From BJGV01 sp965205785 (GTDB lineage Bacteria; Pseudomonadota; Gammaproteobacteria; Burkholderiales; Nitrosomonadaceae), in assembly GCA_965205785.1 (NCBI GenBank), contig OZ242188.1, positions 868,001 through 932,000 on the forward strand: 64,000 nt of DNA, written 5' to 3'. This document shows positions 17,351 through 25,467 of this stretch, piece by piece. Position 1 is the stretch's first letter. Each line of letters opens with the position of its first letter. Made by a program: the position numbers and the translations under genes. The notes under the pieces are model-generated. The model did no database searches. It saw only the letters and a list, made by a program, of their open reading frames with translations, and was not told where the DNA came from.

Positions 17351-17396
17351 ATAATCTGGTGCTATTGATATAGTTAAGTACATAGCACCAGATTAT
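17351..17396. terminator. 15-bp perfect stem-loop after the hydrolase operon
   Basis: ATAATCTGGTGCTAT pairs perfectly with ATAGCACCAGATTAT around a 16-base loop. It sits ten bases beyond the end of the hydrolase gene (minus strand), the right place for a terminator or 3'-end stabiliser, but no T-run follows in either direction. Confidence 0.6.
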
Positions 17397-17406
17397 TAAT
17401 AGTTTC

Positions 17407-18495
17407 TCACAGAAACTTGAAGATTGTATGTATAAAGGCAAAATCATTAACATTTTTATTTAGAAATCTACGAATCTTATGTGCAATGTCAGCTCCGTCT
17501 TCTTCTAATGCAAAGTGTCCGGTGTCATATAAATGCATCTCTAAATTCTTGAGATCACGTTTGTATGGATAAGCGCCCGCTGTTGGGAAAATCTCATCTT
17601 TATCACCCCACACAATCAATGTCGGCGGTTGATGTTTCCGGAAGTAGGCTTGCCACTCAGGGTATAGCGGAGGGTTGCTGCCATAGTCATAAAACATTTG
17701 TAGCTGAATCTCCTGATTTCCAGGTCTGTCCAGCAACAATTGATCCATCCTTATGGCATCTTGACCAATTCGTGCCGGATCACGTACCCCATTTGTATAT
17801 TACCAGGTAGTTGCACCTTTAGTGAGTAGAAAACGAAGCGCATCTTCATTAGTCATATTAGGCTGCTTATAAGCTTTTTTCACATTTTTCCACCATGGAT
17901 TATTGAGCCCAGTATTAATCGCTTTGCGATTTTTCCAATAAGCTTTAATTGGCTCCCAGAAATTATTGTCTATTCCCTCATCATAGGCATTGCCGTTCTG
18001 AATGATGAGAGACTGAATGCGTTCTGGGTGATTAGCTGCAACTCTGAAGCCGATTGGCGCACCATAGTCCATTACGTACAGTGAATATTTCTCAAGTTTA
18101 AGTTTTGAGATTAATTGTTCAACGATTGTTGCCATGTGATCAAATGTGTAATCAAACTCACTTACTGACGGCATTGAGCTGTTCCCATAGCCTGGATAAT
18201 CAGGTGCAATTACGTGATAATCTTTAGCAAGCACTGGTATAAGTGATCTGAACATATGAGATGAAGTCGGGAACCCGTGTAACAAAATTACAGTAGGGTT
18301 ATCTTTGCTGCCTGCTTCACGAAAATAGATATTAAGTCCTTCTATTATTTCAGTGCGGTGGAACATAACATCGTTATTTTCACTTTTGTTGTGAGCAAGC
18401 GCATTGGTAGCAGCAAACAACACTGAAAAAAATAATAGAAAATTAATTAATATGACTATATTTTTCATTGTGTAAAAGTATGTTTTAGTATTCAT
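17407..18495 (-). pseudogene. Exported alpha/beta hydrolase interrupted by one in-frame TAA
   Basis: The encoded protein resembles haloalkane-dehalogenase-type alpha/beta hydrolases: LLHGFPTSSHMFRSLIP with the oxyanion region, MDYGAPIGF at the nucleophile position (Asp), LIVWGDKDEIFP, and DTGHFALEEDG with the catalytic His. A signal peptide precedes (MNTKTYFYTMKNIVILINFLLFF...). After KGATTW at 17800-17802 comes TAA, then the same frame continues YTNGVRDPARIGQD into the C-terminal half. Relatives have Gln (CAA) there, so a single base change explains it. The start has AAGGAGAA upstream. Without readthrough the product loses the catalytic His. Confidence 0.85.
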
Positions 18496-18560
18496 AATTC
18501 TTCTCCTTGATAGAAAGTTAATAGTTAAATTTTTTATACTTTTTTCTTGTTTATTTTTAC

Positions 18561-18665
18561 TTAGCATTTACTTGCCCGGCAAAGAGCTGCATACCTTGTT
18601 GCAATAAAAGTGAATGAGTAAAAACTAAGAACGAGTAAAAAACTAAAGATTAATAGAGCAAGCAT
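18561..18665 (-). CDS. 34-residue membrane peptide
   Basis: A short gene MLALLIFSFLLVLSFYSFTFIATRYAALCRASKC: one hydrophobic helix followed by a basic, Cys-containing tail. AGGAGAA lies seven bases before the ATG, as good as the signals of its neighbours. It is between the secreted 148-residue protein and the hydrolase, all on the same strand with short gaps, so it is likely part of the same TetR-controlled operon. Function unknown. Confidence 0.55.
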   Translation of the reverse strand: MLALLIFSFLLVLSFYSFTFIATRYAALCRASKC

Positions 18666-18701
18666 TTTTTTCTCCTAATATTGTTAATAAAGATTTTTGA
18701 A

Positions 18702-19148
18702 TTACACTTGGACAATACTTTTTGATTGCATGGTTCTTGAAATTTTTAAATTTATATTTCTAGGTAACCGTAACTTTGGGTCTATGTGCTTGTTTTTAAT
18801 TGGAGCGGCACTGTGGTGAGTTTTGTATGGACTGGTTTTATCCAAATAACCACGGCTATAAATAAAATATTTCTTTGGTTTGTCAGTAATTCTCTTCCCA
18901 TAAATATTGAATATGGAGCTGTATAATCCTGGAGTTACCCAATAGGCGCCCTTACCATAATTACCTTCGTAATAGCCCGAATCAGTTTTAGAGGTTATGT
19001 TTATTTGTTCGGATGCATTGATAGATAATGGCGATAGTGCAACTAGAGAACTAAAGAGCAACAGGTGGGCCAATTTAAAGCAGGCTAATCCGTTTCCAGA
19101 TTTGCCATTTTTCATAATTACAGGTTTATTTGTGAGTGTGTTGCCCAT
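18702..19148 (-). CDS. Secreted protein of unknown function, first gene of the TetR-controlled operon
   Basis: 148 residues with a long N-terminal region and a hydrophobic stretch (LAHLLLFSSLVALSPLSINAS) that looks like a signal peptide. The mature part is basic and Tyr/Gly rich (TDSGYYEGNYGKGAYWVTPG) with no recognised domain. AAGGAGG precedes the ATG strongly. Upstream at 19187-19204 is a palindrome matching the one before the tetR gene, which suggests that TetR represses this operon. Confidence 0.65.
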   Translation of the reverse strand: MGNTLTNKPVIMKNGKSGNGLACFKLAHLLLFSSLVALSPLSINASEQINITSKTDSGYYEGNYGKGAYWVTPGLYSSIFNIYGKRITDKPKKYFIYSRGYLDKTSPYKTHHSAAPIKNKHIDPKLRLPRNINLKISRTMQSKSIVQV

Positions 19149-19186
19149 GATTGCCTCCTTTGTGTTTGTATAAATACCAACTTTAT

Positions 19187-19204
19187 AAAACGAACGTTCT
19201 GTAA
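19187..19204. promoter_or_regulatory. Probable TetR operator of the secreted protein/hydrolase operon
   Basis: AAAACGAACGTTCTGTAA contains the perfect 8-bp palindrome GAACGTTC and is identical at 15 of 18 positions to the site at 19835. It is 39-56 bases upstream of the 148-residue gene. Confidence 0.7.
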
Positions 19205-19220
19205 CAGAATAAAAAAATAT

Positions 19221-19805
19221 CTAATTTTTTACTACTAATAATGCTTCATCCACAATTCTTCGTAATGTACTTTTTCTGGCTTCATTTTTTCCAACATTTA
19301 CTAATCCAAAAAGAAAGCAGGTTAGATAACTAGCCAGAATTTCACAATTCTTGTCACGGCTAATCTCGTTATTTTTTTGGGCCGCTTTCAGGCAATTATA
19401 AAAAGATACATTATTTAAGTTCGAAAGTAGCGATATTACTTTTTGATTAATTTTTTCACTTAGCGTTTCTTTTTCAGTAACAGAATTAATTAAAAGGCAT
19501 CCTTTACAGTCATCTGATGCAGCATAGTCTATTCTGTTGTCAAAAAAGGCTTCAATATTACTTAATCCCAATGGTTTCTTAGTGAGAATATCGCCAAGTT
19601 CTTTAATAGATTTATTCACATATTCATCTATACATAAAAGAAACAGATTTTCTTTATCACCAAATTCGTTGTACAAGCTATGTTTGTTTAGGCCTGTTCT
19701 TGCCACTACTTCATTTATGGAGGTGGCCTCAAAGCCTTTTTCCCAGAATAAATCTGTAGCTTTAGCCAATACTTCTTCACGATCATATTCTCTAGGTCTG
19801 CTCAT
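19221..19805 (-). CDS. TetR-family transcriptional regulator 1
   Basis: A TetR repressor: N-terminal helix-turn-helix MSRPREYDREEVLAKATDLFWEKGFEATSINEVVARTGLNKHSLYNEFGDKENLF, then a helical ligand domain with a C-type pattern (CKGCLLINS). The start at MSRPRE is chosen over an upstream extension because GGAGAA lies in front and relatives begin here. Length is 194 residues. It is tandem with, and upstream of, the operon it probably controls, and has its own operator-like site. It is clearly paralogous to the regulator at 22794-23372. Confidence 0.92.
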   Translation of the reverse strand: MSRPREYDREEVLAKATDLFWEKGFEATSINEVVARTGLNKHSLYNEFGDKENLFLLCIDEYVNKSIKELGDILTKKPLGLSNIEAFFDNRIDYAASDDCKGCLLINSVTEKETLSEKINQKVISLLSNLNNVSFYNCLKAAQKNNEISRDKNCEILASYLTCFLFGLVNVGKNEARKSTLRRIVDEALLVVKN

Positions 19806-19834
19806 ATATATATTTTCTCCAGGGAAATTATAAT

Positions 19835-19852
19835 ACAACGATCGTTCTATAA
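19835..19852. promoter_or_regulatory. Probable TetR autoregulatory operator
   Basis: ACAACGATCGTTCTATAA contains the perfect 10-bp palindrome AACGATCGTT, 30-47 bases upstream of the tetR start. Its near-identity to the site at 19187 suggests that the regulator represses itself and the downstream operon. Confidence 0.7.
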
Positions 19853-20316
19853 TGTCAAGGAATTTAATATAATTAGTTATATTAAAATGAGTGCGACATA
19901 TAATCAATTGATTATGAACCGCTTATTCCAGGTAGGTTATAGGCTTAAATGGTAAATCCTATTATGCGACAATATGTCACTACCTAAAAGTTTTGTGACA
20001 AAGTAATATTCTCTTGCCGATATATAAATCCTGATCGGTAAAGCGAGCTCCATGTGAAGCTACGGATGATTGGGGTGCTCAACCTCTCCCTCCACAAGTG
20101 ACTCAATCTCCGTTAGCAACACTAACCAGCAAGCTCCATGTCATTCTAGGTTTTTTTACTTTAAGAACTCAAAGAACATAATCTCCTGTTATTACAACAC
20201 CATAGATATTATCTGAGCTTTTGTCTAAATAAATCAAACAAAATAACCGTTAACAGAAGAAGTTAACTGTAATTATAAAAAGCCAAATAATAATTTACTA
20301 AATTATGAGAGCTCAA
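19853..20316. other. Noncoding gap, possible decayed element
   Basis: No credible gene. A 14-mer AGC(G/A)AGCTCCATGT occurs twice, at 20042-20055 and 20128-20141, with one mismatch and an 86-base spacing. The DNA between them is less AT-rich than the surroundings, which may mean a remnant of inserted or former coding DNA. A half-conserved TGCGACA...TGTCACT motif lies at 19965-19981. Confidence 0.3.
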
Positions 20317-20724
20317 ATGAATAATGATTCAGTCAAAGTGGCATGGCTATTCTCTGCAATGTTTATGTGGATAACTTTTCTTGGGTTTATTCCTAATTTC
20401 TTTCCAGGGGAGCCAATCTTTCTAGAAAGTTATATTGCAGTCAAAATTATTCATCTTGTAACTAGCATATGCTTCATTGTGGTTACAAGATCTAAAGAGG
20501 CGACAAGAATACAATTTATACAAATATTTGGTTTCGTCTATATGTTTATTAGCGTAATTGGATTTATGGGGGCAGATATAAAAATTGGAGAACAGTGGGA
20601 TGCTGTTATCCGCCTCAACTTAGTAAACTACCTACAGTTTAGCCTTGGAATCGCCCTTTCTGCTATCGGAATGATATTAATGAAACGCCAAAAAATTGCT
20701 GGATCGGCATTGGTTTCCGCATAG
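20317..20724 (+). CDS. Small four-helix membrane protein
   Basis: About 135 residues with four hydrophobic helices (VAWLFSAMFMWITFLGFIPNF; AVKIIHLVTSICFIVVT; FGFVYMFISVIGFMG; YLQFSLGIALSAIGMILM). No family is recognised. An ATG 12 bases earlier is possible, but GAGAG is better placed for this one. It is convergent with an HxlR regulator and separated from it by a hairpin. Confidence 0.65.
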   Translation: MNNDSVKVAWLFSAMFMWITFLGFIPNFFPGEPIFLESYIAVKIIHLVTSICFIVVTRSKEATRIQFIQIFGFVYMFISVIGFMGADIKIGEQWDAVIRLNLVNYLQFSLGIALSAIGMILMKRQKIAGSALVSA

Positions 20725-20739
20725 CAGAGTAGCTTAAGA

Positions 20740-20764
20740 ATTAGGATTCTTTAGAATACCTAAT
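20740..20764. terminator. Hairpin between convergent genes
   Basis: ATTAGGATTC pairs with GAATACCTAAT (one bulged A) around a TTTA loop, between the ends of the four-helix protein gene and the hxlR-type gene. Probably bidirectional, but without a strong T-run. Confidence 0.45.
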
Positions 20765-20798
20765 ATGGAAGAAAAATTCAGATTCACTGAAATAAAAA

Positions 20799-21158
20799 TT
20801 ATTTACGTATAGTGACTGATGGAAATATCTTGGTTCCCGGAAAGTTTCTTAATCCCCATGAAGCAAGGGCTTTCAATACTGATTTTAAGCTATTGCCTTT
20901 ATTCGTTAAAATATATTCATAGCGTATCGGATTATGTTGGTATGTTTGTCTGACAATGAGGCCTGCTTCCTGTAATCTCCTTAGTCTGTCTGCAAGAATA
21001 TTTGTTGCTATTCCTTCTGGAGAAGAAAGGAATTCTTGATATTGCTTTTTACCCAATACTAAATCCCTAACGATCAATAAAGTCCATTTATCACCAAGTA
21101 AATCTAATGAATTAGTAATAGGACAAAGTGACCTTATAGACATCAATTTGTTATTCAT
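20799..21158 (-). CDS. HxlR-family transcriptional regulator
   Basis: A MarR-like winged helix of the HxlR group: CPITNSLDLLGDKWTLLIVRDLVLGKKQYQEFLSSPEGIATNILADRLRRLQEAGLI covers the DNA-binding domain, with the characteristic N-terminal Cys. About 119 residues. The start used here overlaps the stop of the upstream MerT-like gene as ATGA, implying translational coupling; an ATG three codons earlier is possible. These regulators often sense redox or electrophile stress through the Cys, which is an inference here. Confidence 0.88.
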   Translation of the reverse strand: MNNKLMSIRSLCPITNSLDLLGDKWTLLIVRDLVLGKKQYQEFLSSPEGIATNILADRLRRLQEAGLIVRQTYQHNPIRYEYILTNKGNSLKSVLKALASWGLRNFPGTKIFPSVTIRK

Positions 21159-21541
21159 TCCGTACATGGTGCAAAGTATGGGAGCATAAGCACAATTAAT
21201 ACCAGCATAGTTACAAGTGCAAAAAAAGCCTTGTCACTAAATTTAATTTGCTTCGTAATGATTTCAAAATCTCTTTCAGAAGAGTTAGGGTTTTGCCAGA
21301 TATATAAATACGATATAAGTAATGAAATTAGTGCAACAACAATGAGAAATGGGCGAGCCCAGTCGGTAAACGTAACAATATATACAATTTTTGTTTCGCT
21401 AAAACCAACTGTGGCAAGTAAAAAAGAAATATGATGGCAGGCAGAAGCAAGAATTGCTGCTATTCCACCCGTGTAAAGAACAGTTCGTACTTTTTGTAAT
21501 GGTGGTGAGCTAATGTCAGAAGTGACCATTTGATTCCCCAT
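21155..21541 (-). CDS. MerT-like small membrane protein with altered metal motif
   Basis: 128 residues with three membrane helices laid out like the mercuric transporter MerT: LYTGGIAAILASACHHISFLLATVGFS matches the MerT first helix, ARPFLIVVALISLLISYLYIWQNP the second, and a C-terminal helix ends MLPYFAPC. In MerT the first helix carries a vicinal Cys pair; here the position reads C-H-H, and the cytosolic Cys pair is missing. So it belongs to the fold but probably does not carry mercury in the usual way. It is coupled to an HxlR regulator. A start four codons later is possible. Confidence 0.6.
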   Translation of the reverse strand: MGNQMVTSDISSPPLQKVRTVLYTGGIAAILASACHHISFLLATVGFSETKIVYIVTFTDWARPFLIVVALISLLISYLYIWQNPNSSERDFEIITKQIKFSDKAFFALVTMLVLIVLMLPYFAPCTE

Positions 21542-21736
21542 CAGGATCCTACACTAACGCCATCTGCACAAAGAATATAAATAATGTATACAAGTTTAGG
21601 CTAACAAGCAAGATACCTGTAGTCTGTGCGCTACCAAACATATAAGAATGTTTGTGTACAATAATATTATAAAAAATTTATTGCTTAGGTTTGAAGTACT
21701 GTGAAAGAGCGCGATTAAATTTATTACAGAAAACTT

Positions 21737-22459
21737 CTAAACTGAGTTTATATTAGGAAATAAGTGATGTGATTCATTTTTGATTATGTGATAGCATTCA
21801 CATGCTCTTTCTTCTAGCATTTGTTTATTTAATATAATGATGTGTCCACGACTGTATTGAATTAAACCGGCTCTCTGAAGCTTGCCTGCTACTTCTGTAA
21901 TACCCTCGCGGCGCACTCCCAGTGTATTAGCAATTAGTTCTTGTGTCATGTTTATTTCATTCGAAGGTAGGCGGTTAACAATTAATAATAGTAGGCGACA
22001 TAATTGCTTGTCTAAAGAATGATGTCGGTTACATACGGCAGTCTGTGCAATTTGCGAAATCAGAGTCTGTGTGTAATATAGCAGAGCTTGTCGTATGGTG
22101 TTTAAACTGGAGAATTCCCTGGTAAGCAGTGATCCGTTCATTTGATATGCAAGGCCTTCACTTAGAACGATAGCTCGATTCGTAGCTGTAGCTTCACATC
22201 CCATAAATAAAGAGATGCCAATTACTCCCTCATTTCCAACTAAAGCAAACTCTATAGACGTACCATCATCAAGAATTGATGCAAGAGACACAATGGTTGT
22301 AATTGGAAAATAGGCATGATTTAAGTTTTTTGAAGAATCATAGAGGGTGGTATCTAATGGAATAGAAACCAGCTCCAAATGAGGGAATATCCGATCATAA
22401 TCTTCTGATGGAAGTGAAGCGAGAATTTTATTTTGACGGGGACTAGGTGATACTTCCAT
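21737..22459 (-). CDS. Crp/Fnr-family transcriptional regulator
   Basis: 241 residues: an N-terminal cyclic-nucleotide-like sensor domain (SIPLDTTLYDSSKNLNHAYFPITTIVSL...VGNEGVIGISLFMG) and a C-terminal winged helix with MTQELIANTLGVRREGITEVAGKLQRAGLI. No N-terminal Cys cluster for an iron-sulfur centre is present, so it is not a true FNR. The start is set at MEVSPSP because AAGGGGA precedes it by seven bases. FNR/CRP-like palindromes lie upstream of the uspA gene 1 kb away, a possible target. Confidence 0.9.
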   Translation of the reverse strand: MEVSPSPRQNKILASLPSEDYDRIFPHLELVSIPLDTTLYDSSKNLNHAYFPITTIVSLASILDDGTSIEFALVGNEGVIGISLFMGCEATATNRAIVLSEGLAYQMNGSLLTREFSSLNTIRQALLYYTQTLISQIAQTAVCNRHHSLDKQLCRLLLLIVNRLPSNEINMTQELIANTLGVRREGITEVAGKLQRAGLIQYSRGHIIILNKQMLEERACECYHIIKNESHHLFPNINSV

Positions 22460-22793
22460 AAACAATCCCCTTGATCGAGCTTAAAAAGATAGAAAAATAT
22501 TTTTCCCAGACTACAGACTTTATAGCGATATATAGTGGTAGTCTCACATCAAAAAGCATTTTAAAGTCCAATAATCAACAACAAAATAAAAAGTCAATGT
22601 ACTTCCTGTACATTACCAACCAGGCTTATATCTCGCCGTGAAGCTTCTTTTTAACGAAGCCGGAAATTGTGGAACAGATATTTGTAGCATTTAAGATCTG
22701 AACCCTAGATTCGCCCTACAATATGAGAGTAATATAATTTTTTGTGCTAATCAATTTATTCTTAACGAGCGGTTAGAAATAATATAAAAAAAT
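22460..22793. other. Noncoding gap with an operator-like palindrome
   Basis: 334 bases without a credible gene. AATGTAC and GTACATT form a perfect inverted repeat with a 5-base spacer at 22596-22614, about 140 bases upstream of the Crp/Fnr gene. A small hairpin GCTTC...GAAGC lies near 22644-22661. Confidence 0.4.
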
Positions 22794-23372
22794 TTAGTTT
22801 CTTATTATCAACAAAGCAAGCTCTATGGTCTTACTTAGTTCCTTTTTATTCATTTTTTTCATTCCTAGATTTACCATCCCAAAAGTGAAACATGCTAAAT
22901 AATCAGCTAAAGCTTCGCAATCTTTATCCCTATTGATTTCCTTTCTTTCTTGTGCTGCATTTAAACAACGGTGGAAAAGAACTCTCATTTTAAAAATAAA
23001 ATCATCTACTTTTGCGTTGGCTGACTTACTTAATGTGTCTCTTTCATCAAGAGAATTAAAAATAAGACAGCCTCTTCCTGCCTCAGGATAAAACGAATGT
23101 ACTTTGTATTCAAAAAATGCCTCAATGTTCTTCAGGCCCAAAGGTTTCTTGGAGAGGATCTCTTCAACAAAACAATAGTTAAGGAGAAAGTAATCTAGAC
23201 AAGCCAAAAATAATTTTTCTTTGCTCCCAAACTCATTGTATATACTATATTTATTAATACCCGTTCGATTTGCTACTTGATTCATGGATGTTGCTTCAAA
23301 GCCTTTCTCCCAGAATAATTCTGTAGATTTTAACAGTACCTCATCACGATTATATTGTCTTGGTCTACTCAT
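22794..23372 (-). CDS. TetR-family transcriptional regulator 2
   Basis: 192 residues, paralogous over the whole length to the regulator at 19221: both begin MSRPR(E/Q)Y(D/N)R(D/E)EVL and share LFWEKGFEATS, the KKPLGL(S/K)NIEAFF segment and the EISRDK/EINRDKDCE region. The recognition helix differs slightly (GINKYSIYNEFGSKEKLF). The AACGATCGTT operator is not present upstream; instead TCTTAT and ATAAGA half-sites flank the start region. Its target is unknown; no operon partner is on the same strand. Confidence 0.9.
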   Translation of the reverse strand: MSRPRQYNRDEVLLKSTELFWEKGFEATSMNQVANRTGINKYSIYNEFGSKEKLFLACLDYFLLNYCFVEEILSKKPLGLKNIEAFFEYKVHSFYPEAGRGCLIFNSLDERDTLSKSANAKVDDFIFKMRVLFHRCLNAAQERKEINRDKDCEALADYLACFTFGMVNLGMKKMNKKELSKTIELALLIIRN

Positions 23373-23471
23373 ATCTTATCGCCTGCCCTAACAATAAGAT
23401 ACGCCGATTTTTTATGAAGATCAATTTCTCTGTACAGCTATATGATGCTATCAGGATGTATATAGATTTAA

Positions 23472-23513
23472 TATGTGACAAGTATGTCACATACCTTAAT
23501 TGATATTAGTCAA
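23472..23513 (+). promoter_or_regulatory. Tandem CRP/FNR-like sites upstream of uspA
   Basis: TATGTGACA and TGTCACATA form a perfect palindrome around AGTA (23472-23493). Seven bases further is TTGATATTAGTCAA (23500-23513), one mismatch from the FNR/ANR consensus TTGAT-N4-ATCAA. They lie 165-206 bases before the uspA start. The Crp/Fnr gene at 21737 is the obvious candidate regulator, which is an inference. Confidence 0.5.
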
Positions 23514-23677
23514 AGTTAAACAGCAGTGGCTCAGCACATTAAAATGTTATAAAACAAAAAATAAACAATGACCCATTGTATTGCTGCTATTACACATCAT
23601 GTACATATATAGGTACTAACAAACAGAGATAATAGATTATTATGTACTGACATAGCTGACTTTTAAGGAGAAATTTA

Positions 23678-24550
23678 ATGAATACATACACTTTGCTTGC
23701 AGCCACTGATCTTTCTCCATCATCGCATAATACAGTTCAGCGAGCTGCTATGCTGGCACAACAAATAAGCGCACAACTTGAACTTGTACATGTGATAGAA
23801 AAAAGGGAGCTTGAAGAATTACAGAGATTGCTGGGTGAAACTTTAAAAGAAAATATTCAGTTTCAGACTCAGAAATTATTGAAGGAATTAGCTAATGACA
23901 TAAGCGGATCTTTAGGTATAACAGCAGGATGCCACATAGTTGAAGGAGAGGTCCTTGAGAGCATCACTGAGCAGGCAGAGCTTCTCAGTGCAAATCTTCT
24001 TGTTATTGGTGCACGTGGAGCAAGCTTGACACTACAGCAACTTTTAGGCGCTACTGCTGAGCGCTTACTTCGATTAATTCAGTGCCCTGTTCTTACTGTA
24101 AAACAACCCTCACTAAAAACATATCAAAATGTACTTCTACCAATAGATTTTTCTCCTTGGTCAGGAGGGGCAATTAATCTTGCGCAAACAGTAGCTCCGC
24201 AGTCCAAACTTACTTTATTGCATGCGAATGATGTTCCTTTCGAGGCTCAAATGCGTATTACAGGTGAAAAGAAAAAAGAGATTCAAAATTACCGAGATAA
24301 AGTTAACCAGGACGCAAAAAATCGCCTTAATCAAGTAGCAAAGGATGCGGGATTAACTGCTAACTGGCAGTCACTTGTAGTCAATGGTAATGCTGTACAG
24401 AAAATTCTGGAACAAGAGGATGAACAAAGTTCAGATTTGATCATAATTGGTAGACACGGTTTAGGTGTAGTGGAGGAATTATTGTTAGGAAGCAACGCAA
24501 GACAAATACTTATTCACGCTAAATGTGATGTTCTAGTTGCTAATCGCTAA
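23678..24550 (+). CDS. Tandem universal stress protein (two UspA domains)
   Basis: 290 residues composed of two UspA domains, roughly 1-145 and 146-290. Each keeps an ATP-binding-type Gly-rich loop: GARGASLTLQQLLGATAERLL in the first and GRHGLGVVEELLLGSNARQIL in the second. The domains begin TLLAATDLSPSS and NVLLPIDFSPWS. AAGGAGAA lies upstream. It is transcribed away from the second TetR, with CRP/FNR-like sites in the gap, suggesting control by oxygen or energy state. Confidence 0.9.
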   Translation: MNTYTLLAATDLSPSSHNTVQRAAMLAQQISAQLELVHVIEKRELEELQRLLGETLKENIQFQTQKLLKELANDISGSLGITAGCHIVEGEVLESITEQAELLSANLLVIGARGASLTLQQLLGATAERLLRLIQCPVLTVKQPSLKTYQNVLLPIDFSPWSGGAINLAQTVAPQSKLTLLHANDVPFEAQMRITGEKKKEIQNYRDKVNQDAKNRLNQVAKDAGLTANWQSLVVNGNAVQKILEQEDEQSSDLIIIGRHGLGVVEELLLGSNARQILIHAKCDVLVANR

Positions 24551-24574
24551 GTATTTTAGAATAAATAACTTCTT

Positions 24575-25270
24575 TTATTTATTATTAGATTCTTGTTTTT
24601 TGAATAATCTTCCAAACATTCCTATATAGCTTTTGATGTCATCTATGGCGCCAGTTACAAAGTCATCTTGGGATACAAAGGCTGGTTGTAAAATAGCTTC
24701 AATTTTTTCAATTATTTTCTGGACACGAGGTGAGATTGTGTCTTTATCTTCATCCAACAACCAAAATACCATTTCATAATTTTGCATCTCCTCCTGGTGC
24801 CTTTTAAAATCTTTGGGCGCCATTTCAACGCGCCCTTGTCTTGGCCAATAGTGTGATCCTAGCATACGCGCCGCGTTTAAAATCTCATTTATAATTGCAT
24901 CAATCTCTTCAAAGGGCTCTTTGGAAGAGGGCCCGAATATTGCCATTACACGATACCGCTTGGCTCCTATTTGTGAAAATAGTGTTTCTCTTTTTTTATA
25001 TCGTTCAAATATGATGTTAGCTTGATCAAGCAAGCGAGAATCTTCTGCAAGTTCATTTTCAGCACGTTTGCGTGTCGCGCCTTCACCAACAAATGAGGAA
25101 GGGTTGCGAATTTGTTTAATAGCATCTGCTGCCTCATAAAACATAGCAAGTACGGACTCTGCAAGTTCAATACGATGCTTGCCAATAAATTCTCTTCTCC
25201 AGGCAGATACACCTGCTATAAAAGTTAGTGCGGCTATTAATATAGCAATAGAGCTAATGAAGTCTAGCAT
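24575..25270 (-). CDS. Membrane-anchored hypothetical protein, 231 residues
   Basis: Not recognised as a named family. One N-terminal membrane helix (FISSIAILIAALTFIAGVSAW), followed by a mainly helical, charged cytosolic region with EVLNAARMLGSHYWP-like segments and many Glu/Lys/Arg pairs. It ends next to the convergent uspA gene, separated by an AT-only hairpin (24560-24583). No partner is apparent. Confidence 0.6.
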   Translation of the reverse strand: MLDFISSIAILIAALTFIAGVSAWRREFIGKHRIELAESVLAMFYEAADAIKQIRNPSSFVGEGATRKRAENELAEDSRLLDQANIIFERYKKRETLFSQIGAKRYRVMAIFGPSSKEPFEEIDAIINEILNAARMLGSHYWPRQGRVEMAPKDFKRHQEEMQNYEMVFWLLDEDKDTISPRVQKIIEKIEAILQPAFVSQDDFVTGAIDDIKSYIGMFGRLFKKQESNNK

Positions 25271-25467
25271 TTGAAGTTTCCAGGTTTAAGTTAAGTAGAG
25301 TGACTTTGTTATATAAAAGGGTTTCATTAAGCTTAATATTAATATAGTGTAATCAATCACAGCTATTAGGTAAAGAAACTTAATCATTGTGGGAACGTAT
25401 ATTAGATATAAATTAATAAATCAAATAAAAGTGGGAGTTTATTAAATTATTAATACAGAAAACTTAA

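Noticed and set aside
18496..18567. Upstream extension of the hydrolase frame
   Set aside because: Overlaps the 34-residue gene; the ATG at 18495 has a strong ribosome site and a clean signal peptide.
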